From: Collinsella sp. An307
Lineage (GTDB): Bacteria > Actinomycetota > Coriobacteriia > Coriobacteriales > Coriobacteriaceae
Length of the DNA stretch: 64,000 nucleotides
Direction: 5' to 3'
Assembly (NCBI RefSeq): GCF_002161805.1
Contig: NZ_NFIP01000001.1
Coordinates: 248,001-312,000 of the forward strand
The notes under the pieces are model-generated. The model saw only the letters and a list, made by a program, of their open reading frames with translations, did no database searches and was not told the DNA's origin. Each line of letters starts with the position of its first letter. Positions within the stretch are counted from its first letter, which is position 1. A program made the translations under genes and the position numbers. Below, in pieces: positions 9,144 to 20,283 of this stretch.

Positions 9144-11024
9144 GTGGCGCGTGACAGATATTCCGGCGACGGCGCAGGGCGTCGGCGCTACGGTTCAGAT
9201 GACCAGATGAGAGGCGGTCGCCCCAACGGACGGGGCGACCGCTCACGCTCTTACGACCGCGCTGGCGCCCCCCGCGGGGGAGGCCGCGGCGGTTCCGGCG
9301 GCTATCGCGGCGGCTCGGGTCGCGGGCGCGGCGGCGTGCAGACAGACCTCCTCCATAGCGATCTTGCGCACGAGAACATCCCGCGCCGCACGGTGGCGCT
9401 CGGGGTGCTCGGCGCCGGCATGCTCGCGGGCATAGCCCAGCTCATGGACTACCAGGTGGTGAACGCGGGTACCTACCGCGACCGCGCGGACGAGCGCCGC
9501 GTGTCGAGCCAGACGCTCTTTGCCAAGCGCGGCGCCATCTACGACCGCAACGGCAACGTGATTGCCCAGAGCGTCGAGTGCGAGAACGTCTACGCCAACC
9601 CCAAGCTCGTGGAGGATGTGGACAAGACCGTGAAGGTTCTGGTCGATGTCCTTGGAATGGACGCGGAGGACGCGGAGGAGAAGCTCACGCGCGATAAAAC
9701 CTTCGTGTACCTTCAACGCCAGGTTGATGAGGTACTTGCCGCCGAGCTCGGCGAGCACGACCTCCCGGGTATCGAATTCGAACCCTCCATCATGCGCGTG
9801 TACCCCTATGGCCGTTTGGCATCGCAGGTCATCGGCGTGGTGAACATCGACAACGACGGCCTCTCGGGCCTCGAGAAACAGTACAACGACGTGCTCACGG
9901 GCACCAACGGCTGGATCGTGCGCGAGCGCGCCCGTGACGGCTCGTTCATTGCCGGCGGCGCGTACGAGAAGGTCGAGGCCGAGGACGGCGCCGACCTAGT
10001 CCTCACGCTCGATATGGACATCCAGCAGGCCGCGGAGGAGGCCCTCGCCCAGGCGGTGGAGGGCTCGCACGCCCAGAGCGGCTCGGTCATCGTCACCGAC
10101 CCGCGCTCCGGCGACATCCTCGCCTGCTGCTCCAACCCCACCTACGACCAGACGGACCTCGCCAACGCCTCGTCTGCCGACATGAACCTGCGCATCGTGA
10201 CCGACTCCTACGAGCCGGGCTCGGTCTTCAAGGCGATCGTGTCGGGCATGGCCATCGACATGGGCATCGTCACGCCCGATACCGAGTTTGCCGTTCCCGC
10301 CGAGATCAAGGTGGGCGACGACTGGGTGGGTGACGCCGACAACCGCAACTACGGCCTCACGATGACCCTGCGCGAGATCATGCGTCGCTCGTCCAACACG
10401 GGCATGGTCATGGTGGGCGAGAAGATCGGCGCCGATGACTTTGCCGCCTACCTCGACGAATTCGAGATCACCTCGCCCTCGGGAATCGATTTTCCCGGCG
10501 AGAGCGCCGGTACCATCCGCAAGCGCGAGGAGTACGACGGCGCGAGCCTCGGCGCCATGTCGTTTGGCCAGGGTATCGCCATCGCACCTGTGCGCGTGGC
10601 GCGCGCTATCGGCGGTATCGCCAACGGCGGCGTCATGACCACGCCCCATTTTGTCCAGGCGTGCGCCGGAGAGCGCGTTGACTGGACCGAGGGGGAGAAG
10701 CGCGCCATCGGTACCGAGGCGGCAAGCCAGGTGACCTCCATGATGGTGACCGTTGTGGACGAGGGAACGGGTACCGACGCCCAGATCCCGGGCTATGACG
10801 TTGCAGGTAAGACCGGTACCGCGCAGCGCGCCACCGAGGGCGGCGGCTACGCCGAGGACATCTACATGTCGTCCTTCTTGGGCTTTGCGCCCGCGAGCGA
10901 CCCCGAAGTCCTCGTCTACATCACGCTCGACGGCACTCCGCGCGGCTCGAACGCGGCGTGCGAGCCGTTTGTGCCCATCATGAGCAAGGCGCTCTCCGTT
11001 CTGGGCGTGGACCGCACGCGCTAA
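9144..11024 (+). CDS. ftsI: Septal peptidoglycan transpeptidase FtsI (class B PBP)
   Basis: Cross-links septal peptidoglycan together with FtsW. The 626-residue protein has a very Arg/Gly-rich cytoplasmic tail (residues 1-64), a membrane anchor at about 82-100, a PBP dimerisation domain starting near KRGAIYDRNGNVIAQ, and the transpeptidase domain. The catalytic motifs are SVFK (Ser360), SSN (416-418) and KTGT (Lys556). No PASTA domains follow. GTG 9144 is the start, with AAGGAG overlapping the ftsL-like stop. The RG-rich tail is unusual and is matched by one on FtsW. Confidence 0.96.
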   Translation: MARDRYSGDGAGRRRYGSDDQMRGGRPNGRGDRSRSYDRAGAPRGGGRGGSGGYRGGSGRGRGGVQTDLLHSDLAHENIPRRTVALGVLGAGMLAGIAQLMDYQVVNAGTYRDRADERRVSSQTLFAKRGAIYDRNGNVIAQSVECENVYANPKLVEDVDKTVKVLVDVLGMDAEDAEEKLTRDKTFVYLQRQVDEVLAAELGEHDLPGIEFEPSIMRVYPYGRLASQVIGVVNIDNDGLSGLEKQYNDVLTGTNGWIVRERARDGSFIAGGAYEKVEAEDGADLVLTLDMDIQQAAEEALAQAVEGSHAQSGSVIVTDPRSGDILACCSNPTYDQTDLANASSADMNLRIVTDSYEPGSVFKAIVSGMAIDMGIVTPDTEFAVPAEIKVGDDWVGDADNRNYGLTMTLREIMRRSSNTGMVMVGEKIGADDFAAYLDEFEITSPSGIDFPGESAGTIRKREEYDGASLGAMSFGQGIAIAPVRVARAIGGIANGGVMTTPHFVQACAGERVDWTEGEKRAIGTEAASQVTSMMVTVVDEGTGTDAQIPGYDVAGKTGTAQRATEGGGYAEDIYMSSFLGFAPASDPEVLVYITLDGTPRGSNAACEPFVPIMSKALSVLGVDRTR

Positions 11025-11115
11025 GCCCTGCGCTTCACACCGCGTGCACCACCGAGGGCGGCGCCTCGGTTAGAATGATGGGTTGCAAGGAAGGGCCTTC
11101 GGTCAAGGAGAGCTC

Positions 11116-12564
11116 ATGGTAGAGATTGCCGTGAAGTATATCGAGAGCGTCACCGGCGCCCGCGGCGTTGTGGGCGACGGCGAGCGCCTGTGCCGCGGCT
11201 GTGTGATCGACTCGCGTCTGGTTCAAGAGGACAGCATCTTTGTAGCGTTTCCCGGCGAGCGCGTCGATGGCAATGACTTTGCCTGCCGCGCGCTCGAGGC
11301 GGGTGCGGCCGCGGTCGTGCTCACGCGCGAGCCGCTCGACGAGGAGCGTGCCCTCGCGCGCGAGAAGGGCTCGGCGATCTTTGTTGCCGACGACCCTGAA
11401 GAGTTTCTGCTGCGCCTGGCCCAGGGCTACCGTTCGCGCCTGCGCTGCACGGTGATCGCCGTGACGGGGTCCATCGGCAAGACCACCACCAAGGACATCC
11501 TCGCCACCACGCTCGCGAAGCGCTATCGCGTGCACGCTACGGCGGGAAATTACAACAACCTCATCGGCATGCCGCTCACCATTCTTGCGGCGCCCAAGGA
11601 CACGCAGGTCATGGTGCTCGAGATGGGCATGGACGGCCCGGGGCAGATCGAGCGTATGAGCCGCTGCGCCCAGCCGACCTACGCCGTCATCACCAAGATC
11701 GGTACGAGCCACGTCGGTATGCTCGGCAGCCGCAAGAACATCGCGCGCGCCAAGGCCGAGGTCCTCGCCGGCATGCCCGCCTCGAACGTGAACTTTGAGG
11801 GCGACCACAGCCTGCTCGTGCTCTCGGGGGAGGACGACTTCACCCCATTTATCATCGAGAACTTCGCGCGTCCCGCCGGCGTCGACGTCCTGCTTGCCGG
11901 CATGAGCGCCGACGACGACGTTTCGGCGCGCGCTGTCGAGCTTGACGAGGAGGGCTGCGCGAGCTTTGACATCATGCTCGAGAACGGCTCGCAGTACCGC
12001 ACGGGGCTCTCCATCCCGGGGCTTCCGGCGGTGCAGAACGCGCTGTTTGCCGCGGCCATCGCCAAGCGCATGGGTATCCCGCAGTATGAGATCGACGAGG
12101 CCTTCCACGAGCTCGCCATCACGGGGCATCGCCAGCAGGTGCGTGACGCCGCCTCGGGCGCGCGCATCATCGACGACTGCTATAACGCGAGCCCCGAGTC
12201 CATGGCGGCCGGCCTCGACTTGCTCGGCAAGCTCGACGCCACGGGTTCGCGCATCGCGGTTTTAGGCGAGATGGGCGAGCTCGGTGAGGAGAGCGACCGC
12301 CTGCACGGTCTTGTGGGCTCCTACGCTGCCGCCAAGAAGCTCGATCTGCTCATCTGCGTGGGCGGCCCGCATGCGGAGGCTATCGCCGCCGCCGCGCGCC
12401 TCATGGGCATGCCCGCCGAATCCATCTTCTGCGTCCCGACCCCCGAGGCGGCGCTCGCGCGCTGGGGGAGCGCCCTTGCTGCGGGCGACCTCGTCCTCGT
12501 GAAGGGCTCGCACGCCGTCGGTCTCGAGCGCTTCGTGGAGGGAGTGGTCGCTCGTGCTCGGTAA
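11116..12564 (+). CDS. murF: UDP-MurNAc-tripeptide--D-alanyl-D-alanine ligase
   Basis: Adds D-Ala-D-Ala to the UDP-MurNAc tripeptide using ATP, the last cytoplasmic step of pentapeptide synthesis. The 482-residue protein shows the Mur ligase ATP loop GSIGKTTTKD, the AGNYNNLIGMPLTIL segment typical of MurF, and RIIDDCYNASPESM in the C-terminal domain. ATG 11116 follows CAAGGAGAG and is preferred to a TTG at 11083. It ends overlapping mraY by 11 bp, so coupling is likely. In many dcw clusters murE would lie between ftsI and murF; here the gap is 91 bp and contains no gene. Confidence 0.96.
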   Translation: MVEIAVKYIESVTGARGVVGDGERLCRGCVIDSRLVQEDSIFVAFPGERVDGNDFACRALEAGAAAVVLTREPLDEERALAREKGSAIFVADDPEEFLLRLAQGYRSRLRCTVIAVTGSIGKTTTKDILATTLAKRYRVHATAGNYNNLIGMPLTILAAPKDTQVMVLEMGMDGPGQIERMSRCAQPTYAVITKIGTSHVGMLGSRKNIARAKAEVLAGMPASNVNFEGDHSLLVLSGEDDFTPFIIENFARPAGVDVLLAGMSADDDVSARAVELDEEGCASFDIMLENGSQYRTGLSIPGLPAVQNALFAAAIAKRMGIPQYEIDEAFHELAITGHRQQVRDAASGARIIDDCYNASPESMAAGLDLLGKLDATGSRIAVLGEMGELGEESDRLHGLVGSYAAAKKLDLLICVGGPHAEAIAAAARLMGMPAESIFCVPTPEAALARWGSALAAGDLVLVKGSHAVGLERFVEGVVARAR

Positions 12565-13585
12565 TCCCGCCTATCCGACCTATCAGACGTTTATCGCCTT
12601 TGGTATCGCTGCGCTCGTGGCGCTCGTGCTCATGCCCCTGTGGATCCGCATCCTCAAGTACGAGCACATCGGCCAGCAGGTGCGCGCCGACGGCCCCAAG
12701 CGCCATCTTGTCAAGCAGGGCACGCCCACCATGGGCGGCGTGGTGATCCTGCTCGCCATCACCGTCTCCTGCCTGCTTATGGGCAAGCTCACCGCAGAGC
12801 TCGTGCTCACGCTTCTGGCGACGCTCGCCACGGGGCTCCTCGGCTTCATAGACGACGTCACCTCGGTCACGCACGGCCGCTCGCTCGGCCTCACGCCGCA
12901 TGCCAAGATGATCGGCCTCACGCTCATCTGCGTCACCTTCTGCCTGTTTGCCGTGAACTGGTGCGACGTGGCACCCGAGGTGCGCTTCCCGGGCGGCTTT
13001 GCCATCGATTTGGGCGTGCTCACCACCACTATCGCCATCGGCGGCGCGCCTTTTGAGATTCCGTGGCTCTACGTCATCTTCACCTGGCTGCTCATCGCGG
13101 GCCTCTCCAACGCCGTCAACCTCACCGACGGCCTCGACGGCCTCGCGGGCGGCACCTCCATGATTGCGATGCTCATCATGGCGGCCATCGCGTTTCTGCA
13201 CAACGACGTCAACCTCGCCATCTTCTCCGCTTCCTGCGGTGGCGCGTGTCTCGGTTTTCTCTGGTTCAACTGCTATCCTGCGAGCATCTTCATGGGCGAT
13301 ACGGGCTCGCTCGCGCTGGGCTCTGCCTTTGCGTGCATGGCCATCATGACCAACACCGAGGTGGTCTCGCTCGTCATCGGCGGCCTTTTCATCGCCGAGA
13401 CGCTCTCGGTCATGATTCAGGTCGTGAGCTTCAAGGCCACGGGCAAGCGCGTCTTTCTCATGGCGCCCATCCATCATCATTTCGAGCGACTCGGCTGGGC
13501 CGAGACCAAGGTCGTGATCCGGTTCTGGATCGTGTCCGCCGCCTTTGGCGCCCTCGGTCTTGCGCTCTTCTTCCAGCTCGGCTAA
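12554..13585 (+). CDS. mraY: Phospho-N-acetylmuramoyl-pentapeptide transferase
   Basis: Integral membrane enzyme that moves phospho-MurNAc-pentapeptide onto undecaprenyl phosphate to form lipid I. The 343-residue protein has about ten hydrophobic segments and the family signatures GTPTMGGVVIL, the Asp-rich DDVTSV, NLTDGLDGLAGG, and the C-terminal PIHHHFERLGW. The start is GTG 12554 inside the murF 3' end. The gene lies in the standard murF-mraY-murD order. Confidence 0.97.
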   Translation: MLGNPAYPTYQTFIAFGIAALVALVLMPLWIRILKYEHIGQQVRADGPKRHLVKQGTPTMGGVVILLAITVSCLLMGKLTAELVLTLLATLATGLLGFIDDVTSVTHGRSLGLTPHAKMIGLTLICVTFCLFAVNWCDVAPEVRFPGGFAIDLGVLTTTIAIGGAPFEIPWLYVIFTWLLIAGLSNAVNLTDGLDGLAGGTSMIAMLIMAAIAFLHNDVNLAIFSASCGGACLGFLWFNCYPASIFMGDTGSLALGSAFACMAIMTNTEVVSLVIGGLFIAETLSVMIQVVSFKATGKRVFLMAPIHHHFERLGWAETKVVIRFWIVSAAFGALGLALFFQLG

Positions 13586-13597
13586 CGGGGGTTTTAT

Positions 13598-15001
<1,404 letters not shown>

Positions 15002-15010
15002 GGGGAAACC

Positions 15011-16666
15011 ATGCCCGATACACGCAGAGCCGGCGCGGACACCGCCTCCGCGCCCCAAACGAACCAGCAGGGCTCCGTTTCCTCCCGTATCCGCGAGAAG
15101 GTCCGCGCCCGTCGCCGCAAGCGCGACGAGTCGGAGCACTCCGCGCTCGGCGAGAAGCTCATCGCCGGCGTGCCGGCGCGCATCATGCGCCCGCGCCTCG
15201 TCTTTTTGGCCTGTCTCTTCGCCATCCTCGCGTTCGGCCTGCTCATGGTGTACTCAGCCTCTGCCGTGGAGGCCCTCAAGGAGTACGAGAGCGCCACGTA
15301 CTTCCTCTTCCGCCAGGGTATCTTCATTGGCCTCGGCCTTGCGCTCATGGCGGTGATCAGCCTCACCGTGCCGTTGCAGTTCATGCGCTCCGGCGTCATG
15401 TGGATCGTCTGGATCGGTGCACTCGTGCTCTTGCTTGCCGTGCTTTTGGTAGGCGAGGAGCGCGGCGGCGCCACCCGCTGGATCGTCATAGCAGGCCAGC
15501 AGTTCCAGCCCTCGGAGTTTGTCAAGCCGGTCGTCATCGTCACGGCGGCAAAGATCTTCCACGAGTATTACGAGATGGAGGCTCTCGACACGGCCACCTT
15601 CCTCCTCTTGCTCGGCGCTTGCGTGGCGGGGCCGCTTCTGCTCATCATCCTCGAGCCCGACCTCGGCAGCTGCCTTATCATCGCCGGCACGGTGTTTGCG
15701 ATGTGCTACTTCGCCGGCTTCTCCTACAAGGTAATCGGCGCCGTGCTCGTGGTGGGCGTGCTCGCGACCATCATCTTCATCGTGTCTGCCGACTACCGTA
15801 TGGCGCGCATGGCGAGCGACCCGTGGGAGGACCCCTACGACACCGGCTATCAGGCCGTGCTCGCTATCATGGCGTTTGCTTCGGGCGGGCTTTTTGGCCG
15901 CGGTATCGGTAACTCGACCATGAAGTACAACTACCTCCCCGAGGCGCACAACGACTACATCCTCGCCATCATCGGCGAGGAGCTCGGCTTCTTTGGCATG
16001 CTCATCTTCTTTGCGGTCTACGCGCTCATGGTCGTCGCCATCTTCAAGATCGCCGAGCAGTCGCCCACGGTGCAGGGACGCCTTATCGCCTACGGCTGCG
16101 GCGTCATCATCTTCCTGCAGTTCCTCGTGAACGCCCTCGGCATCCTCGGCGTCACGCCCATGACGGGCAAGACCATGCCCTTTATCTCCTACGGCGGCTC
16201 GTCCATGATCGCCATGCTCGCGGTGGCGGGCCTTGTCATGCGGGTCTCGCTCGAGAGCAACCCCGTGACCGTGCACGACGTGCGCCGCTCGCACATGAGC
16301 GTGGTGGGGGAGGGCCGCTCTGCCGCCGAGGGGTATCCCGCCGATGCGTATGCTGCGCCCGCGGGGCGCATCGAGGGCAGCACCGCCGGCCCCGCGCGCC
16401 GCCGCTCGGAGCGAAGCTCTGCGTTTACGGTGGTGGACGGCAGTGCCGGCGCGTCCTACCCTGCGGGCCGTGCCGAGCGCCCGGCGCCGAGCACGCGCTT
16501 TGGCTCGACCGCTCGCGGCTTTGGCCGCTCTCAGGCGCCTGCGGGCGGCTACGAACGGATAAACTTGGACTACGATCCGGCCGAGCGCCTGCGTACGCGC
16601 GACCGGGACCGCAACCCGGGCCCGCGCGGAGGCGGGCAGCGCGGAAGGAGTCGATATGACAGATAA
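15011..16666 (+). CDS. ftsW: Septal peptidoglycan glycosyltransferase FtsW
   Basis: SEDS-family polymerase that builds septal glycan strands with FtsI. At 551 residues it is long for the family. There is a basic cytoplasmic N-terminus (1-60), about ten membrane segments between residues 61 and 415, and a 140-residue Gly/Arg/Ala-rich cytoplasmic tail ending in RGRSRYDR. SEDS features are visible: GGATRWI, QPSEFVKP, YNYLPEAHNDYILAIIGEE, and GKTMPFISYGGSSM. ATG 15011 follows AAGGGGA. It overlaps murG by 11 bp. Confidence 0.96.
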   Translation: MPDTRRAGADTASAPQTNQQGSVSSRIREKVRARRRKRDESEHSALGEKLIAGVPARIMRPRLVFLACLFAILAFGLLMVYSASAVEALKEYESATYFLFRQGIFIGLGLALMAVISLTVPLQFMRSGVMWIVWIGALVLLLAVLLVGEERGGATRWIVIAGQQFQPSEFVKPVVIVTAAKIFHEYYEMEALDTATFLLLLGACVAGPLLLIILEPDLGSCLIIAGTVFAMCYFAGFSYKVIGAVLVVGVLATIIFIVSADYRMARMASDPWEDPYDTGYQAVLAIMAFASGGLFGRGIGNSTMKYNYLPEAHNDYILAIIGEELGFFGMLIFFAVYALMVVAIFKIAEQSPTVQGRLIAYGCGVIIFLQFLVNALGILGVTPMTGKTMPFISYGGSSMIAMLAVAGLVMRVSLESNPVTVHDVRRSHMSVVGEGRSAAEGYPADAYAAPAGRIEGSTAGPARRRSERSSAFTVVDGSAGASYPAGRAERPAPSTRFGSTARGFGRSQAPAGGYERINLDYDPAERLRTRDRDRNPGPRGGGQRGRSRYDR

Positions 16667-17783
16667 GCTGCGCGTAGCGATTGCTGCCGGCGGCACTGCA
16701 GGCCATGTGAATCCCGCTCTCGCCCTTGCCGAGTGCCTACGTGAACGCGGGCACGAGGTCCGCTTCTTTGGCGAGGAGCGCCGGCTCGAGGGCAGGCTCG
16801 TCCCGGAGGCTGGTTTTGACTTCTTCCCGGTCCATGTGACGGGCTTTGACCGCCAGCGGCCCTGGACGCTCGCCACGGCGCTTGCGCACCTCGCACACGA
16901 GGAGCGTCGCCTGGCCAAGGCGTTTCGCGACGACCCTGCCCTTAAGCCCGACGTTGCCATAGGCTTTGGTGCCTACGTGGAGCTCCCGCTCATGCGCGCG
17001 GCCAAGCGCCTGCATATCCCCATTGCCCTGCACGAGCAGAACTCGGTGCCCGGCCTTGCCAACAAACAGACGGCCCGCGACGCGGTGCTCATCGCCATCG
17101 CGCAACCGAGCGTGGCGGACGTCTTTTGCCGTGCGGGTGCCCACGAGGATGCCATCCGCTTCACGGGCAATCCGGTGCGCCGTCAGGTGCTCGATGGTGA
17201 CCGTGCCCGCGGTCGTGCCGCCCTGGGCGTACCCGAGGACGCGACGCTTCTGGTGGTCTTTGGCGGTTCGCTCGGGGCACACCACCTGAACGAGCGCATG
17301 GCATCGCTCAAGCACGAGCTCCTCGCAATCCCTAACCTTCACATCCTGCACTCCACGGGCGCAGACGACTTCGAGGCAACGCGCGACGCACTTGCCCTCA
17401 CGCCCGAGGAGGCAGGGCGCTACCGCGTCCAGAGCTACATCGAGGGCATGGGAGATGTGCTCGCTGCGGCAGACCTTGTCCTCTCCCGCGCCGGCGCGTC
17501 CTCGATCGCCGAGATTGCGGCGCTCGCCGTACCATCGGTGCTGGTGCCCTATCCCTTTGCCACGGCGGACCATCAGACCACCAATGCGCATCTGCTTACC
17601 GACGCCGGCGCCGCCGTTATGTTCAAGGACGCTGACATCGACGGGCGTCCCTTTGCAGACGAGCTTTTGGGCCTCATCGCTGACCCTGCCCGCCGCGCGC
17701 AGATGCATGAGGCGGCCCGCGGTCTCAACCAAGCCGAGGCAGCCGAGCATCTGGCGGACGAGTTGGAGCGCATCGCCCGCTGA
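16656..17783 (+). CDS. murG: UDP-GlcNAc transferase MurG (lipid II synthesis)
   Basis: Peripheral membrane GT28 enzyme that adds GlcNAc to lipid I to give lipid II. The 375-residue protein shows the N-terminal GGTAGHVNPALALAE loop, HEQNSVPGLANKQ, FGGSLGAHHLNE in the central linker, and the UDP-GlcNAc-binding LSRAGASSIAEIAAL with PYPFATADHQTTNA, all diagnostic. It starts inside the ftsW 3' end. A 164-bp gap to murC follows, with no gene and no clear terminator. Confidence 0.97.
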   Translation: MTDKLRVAIAAGGTAGHVNPALALAECLRERGHEVRFFGEERRLEGRLVPEAGFDFFPVHVTGFDRQRPWTLATALAHLAHEERRLAKAFRDDPALKPDVAIGFGAYVELPLMRAAKRLHIPIALHEQNSVPGLANKQTARDAVLIAIAQPSVADVFCRAGAHEDAIRFTGNPVRRQVLDGDRARGRAALGVPEDATLLVVFGGSLGAHHLNERMASLKHELLAIPNLHILHSTGADDFEATRDALALTPEEAGRYRVQSYIEGMGDVLAAADLVLSRAGASSIAEIAALAVPSVLVPYPFATADHQTTNAHLLTDAGAAVMFKDADIDGRPFADELLGLIADPARRAQMHEAARGLNQAEAAEHLADELERIAR

Positions 17784-17947
17784 CGAGAAGGCATCGTGTG
17801 TACCTAGGCAACTCAATGCGACATATGGTCTTGAGCTGCGCCGTGCCACACAACCCGCGTTGAACCTCCATGACCCTCCTCGCCAACCCTTTACAATTGC
17901 GCTAAAGTAACAAGCTGATACAACCAGCCTCTTTAGGGAGCATACGC

Positions 17948-19366
17948 ATGGCAGACACCCCGACCTCGTCCGCAGCGCCCTCGTTCAAGCGCGCCCATTT
18001 CATTGGTATTGGCGGTGCGGGCATGAGCGGTATCGCGCTCGTCCTGCACGAGCGCGGTTTTGCGGTCTCTGGTTCTGATCTCAAGACCTCGCGCTACATT
18101 CGCCAGCTCACGCGCGCCGGCGTCGATATCCACATCGGTCACACCGCCTCCACCATCGACGAGGTGAGCCCCGACGTGGTGGTCGTCTCCACCGCTATCC
18201 CCGAGACCAACCCCGAGCTCGCCCGTGCGCGCGAGCTCGGCATTCCCGTGTGGCCCCGCGCCAAGATGCTCTCTGCACTCGGCCAGGGCTACACCACCGT
18301 CGCCGTGGCGGGCACGCACGGCAAGACCACGACCTCGTCCATGGTTGCCACCATGCTCGATCGCATGGGGGAGGACCCGAGCTTCCTCATCGGCGGTATC
18401 GTCGAGGGCTTTGACACCAACGGCAAGAACGGCCACGGTCGCTACTTTGTTGCGGAGGCGGACGAGTCCGACAGCTCCTTCCTCTACCTCAACCCCAACG
18501 TTGCGGTCGTTACCAACGTCGAGGCGGACCATCTTGACCACTACAATTCCCTTGAGGAGATTGAGCGCACCTTTGCCGATTTCATGAGCCTCGTGGGCGA
18601 GGACGGTACCGTGATCGTCTGCGGCGATTCCCCGCATCTGGCCGAGCTTGCGCGCAGCACAGGCCGCCGCGTTGTCACCTACGGCTTTGAGGAGGGCAAC
18701 GACGTCGTCTGCACGCCGCACGCCCATGCACAGAACATTGCCAACGCCGCCGCAGTCCGTCTTCCCGGCGACCGCTCGGTCGATATCGAGATCCGCAACA
18801 ACCCCGGTCGCCACAACCTGCTGAACGCGACCGCCTCGATTATCGTGGCGGACGTACTCGGCCTCGACATCGCCTCCGCCGCCCGCGCCCTCTCGAGCTT
18901 TGAGGGCGTCCGCCGCCGCTTCACCCATGTGGGCGAGGTCGCCGGCGTGACCGTGGTGGACGACTACGGTCACCATCCCACCGAGATCCGTGCAACTCTT
19001 ACTGCCGCCAAGTCTCTTGGCTACAACCATGTCGACGTTGTGTTCCAGCCGCACCGCTACTCGCGTCTTCAGGCGTTTGCCGACGATTTTGCCGATGCCT
19101 TTGCCGACGCGGACCGCCTGGTGCTCATCGACGTGTTCTCCGCCGGAGAGATGCCCATCCCCGGTGTGACGAGCAAGATGCTCGCCGACCTCGTGGAGAA
19201 GCGCCATCCGGGCAAGGAGGTCCACTACATCGCCGACCGCCTGGCGGTGTCCGAGGAGCTCGCGCGCATCGTCGACGAGGGCGATCTGCTGCTCACCATG
19301 GGCGCGGGCGACGTGACCACGGTCGGACCCGAGTTCATCTCCTATCTCTCGTCTAAGGAAGCCTAA
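17948..19366 (+). CDS. murC: UDP-N-acetylmuramate--L-alanine ligase
   Basis: Joins L-Ala to UDP-MurNAc, the first Mur ligase step. The 472-residue protein has the N-terminal HFIGIGGAGMSGIAL nucleotide-binding loop, ATP loop GTHGKTTTSSM, EADESDSSFL and DDYGHHPTEI, the classic MurC series. ATG 17948 follows AGGGAG. murB begins 5 bp after the stop, so the two are co-transcribed. The 164-bp upstream gap could hold a secondary promoter, but none is clear by eye. Confidence 0.97.
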   Translation: MADTPTSSAAPSFKRAHFIGIGGAGMSGIALVLHERGFAVSGSDLKTSRYIRQLTRAGVDIHIGHTASTIDEVSPDVVVVSTAIPETNPELARARELGIPVWPRAKMLSALGQGYTTVAVAGTHGKTTTSSMVATMLDRMGEDPSFLIGGIVEGFDTNGKNGHGRYFVAEADESDSSFLYLNPNVAVVTNVEADHLDHYNSLEEIERTFADFMSLVGEDGTVIVCGDSPHLAELARSTGRRVVTYGFEEGNDVVCTPHAHAQNIANAAAVRLPGDRSVDIEIRNNPGRHNLLNATASIIVADVLGLDIASAARALSSFEGVRRRFTHVGEVAGVTVVDDYGHHPTEIRATLTAAKSLGYNHVDVVFQPHRYSRLQAFADDFADAFADADRLVLIDVFSAGEMPIPGVTSKMLADLVEKRHPGKEVHYIADRLAVSEELARIVDEGDLLLTMGAGDVTTVGPEFISYLSSKEA

Positions 19367-19371
19367 GCACG

Positions 19372-20283
19372 ATGGGCCTCTTCAACGCCGTCATGGCGCT
19401 CTCGGGTGCCGCTGACACCGACCTTATCGAGCAAGAGAGCCTGGCGCGCCATACGAGCTACCGTATCGGCGGCAAGGCCGACCTGTTCCTCGTGTGCCAC
19501 AGCTACCACGCGCTGCGCCGCGCGCTCGATGTGCTCACCGAGGAGGATGTCCCCTGGGTCATCATCGGCAAGGGGTCCAACCTGCTCGTTGCAGACGAGG
19601 GGTACCGTGGCGCGGTCGTGACCCTCGGCCGTGAGTTCTCGCGCATGATCTGCGCAGACGACGGCGTCACGCTCACGGTGGGCGCGGGCGTTATCCTGGC
19701 GCGCCTGGTGAACGAGGCGCTATCCCGCGGTCTCACCGGCCTTGAGTTTGCCGTGGGCATCCCCGGCACGGTGGGCGGTGCCGTCTCCATGAACGCGGGC
19801 ACCCGCACCGAGTGGATGGGGTCGGTCATCGAGGACGTGCTCACCCTGAAGCCGGGCGTGGGCCTGCGTCATTACAGCCACGACGATGTCTTCTGGGGGT
19901 ATAGGTCCTGCACGCTCCCGCGCGACGAGATCGTCCTCGAGGCAACGGTCAAGCTCGCCCCCGGCGACAAGGCGCAGATTCGCTCCCGCATGGAGCGCTC
20001 GCTCGACCGCCGTCGCAAATCGCAGCCGCTCGGCAGTGCCTGCTGCGGCTCGGTCTTCAAGAATCCGCCCGACATGAGTGTGGGAAAGATGATTGAGGAC
20101 TGTGGATTGAAGGGTTTTTCCGTGGGCGGGGCCGAGGTGTCGCCGATTCACGGTAATTTTATCGTCAATACGGGAACCGCCCGCGCCGAGGATGTCGCGG
20201 CGGTCATAAAGAAGGTGCATGAGGAGGTACGAAAGGCGTATGGCGTCGAGCTCCAACCGGAAGTCAAATTCCTCGGTTTCTAA
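19372..20283 (+). CDS. murB: UDP-N-acetylenolpyruvoylglucosamine reductase
   Basis: FAD enzyme that reduces UDP-GlcNAc-enolpyruvate to UDP-MurNAc with NADPH. The 303-residue protein shows TSYRIGGKADLFL, the FAD-binding GKGSNLLVADEGYRG, GIPGTVGGAVSMNAG, GSVFKNP with the catalytic Ser, and HGNFIVNTGTA. The layout is of the type lacking the extra C-terminal lobe. AAGGAAG lies upstream of ATG 19372. Its 3' end overlaps the start of ftsQ by 44 bp. Confidence 0.96.
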   Translation: MGLFNAVMALSGAADTDLIEQESLARHTSYRIGGKADLFLVCHSYHALRRALDVLTEEDVPWVIIGKGSNLLVADEGYRGAVVTLGREFSRMICADDGVTLTVGAGVILARLVNEALSRGLTGLEFAVGIPGTVGGAVSMNAGTRTEWMGSVIEDVLTLKPGVGLRHYSHDDVFWGYRSCTLPRDEIVLEATVKLAPGDKAQIRSRMERSLDRRRKSQPLGSACCGSVFKNPPDMSVGKMIEDCGLKGFSVGGAEVSPIHGNFIVNTGTARAEDVAAVIKKVHEEVRKAYGVELQPEVKFLGF

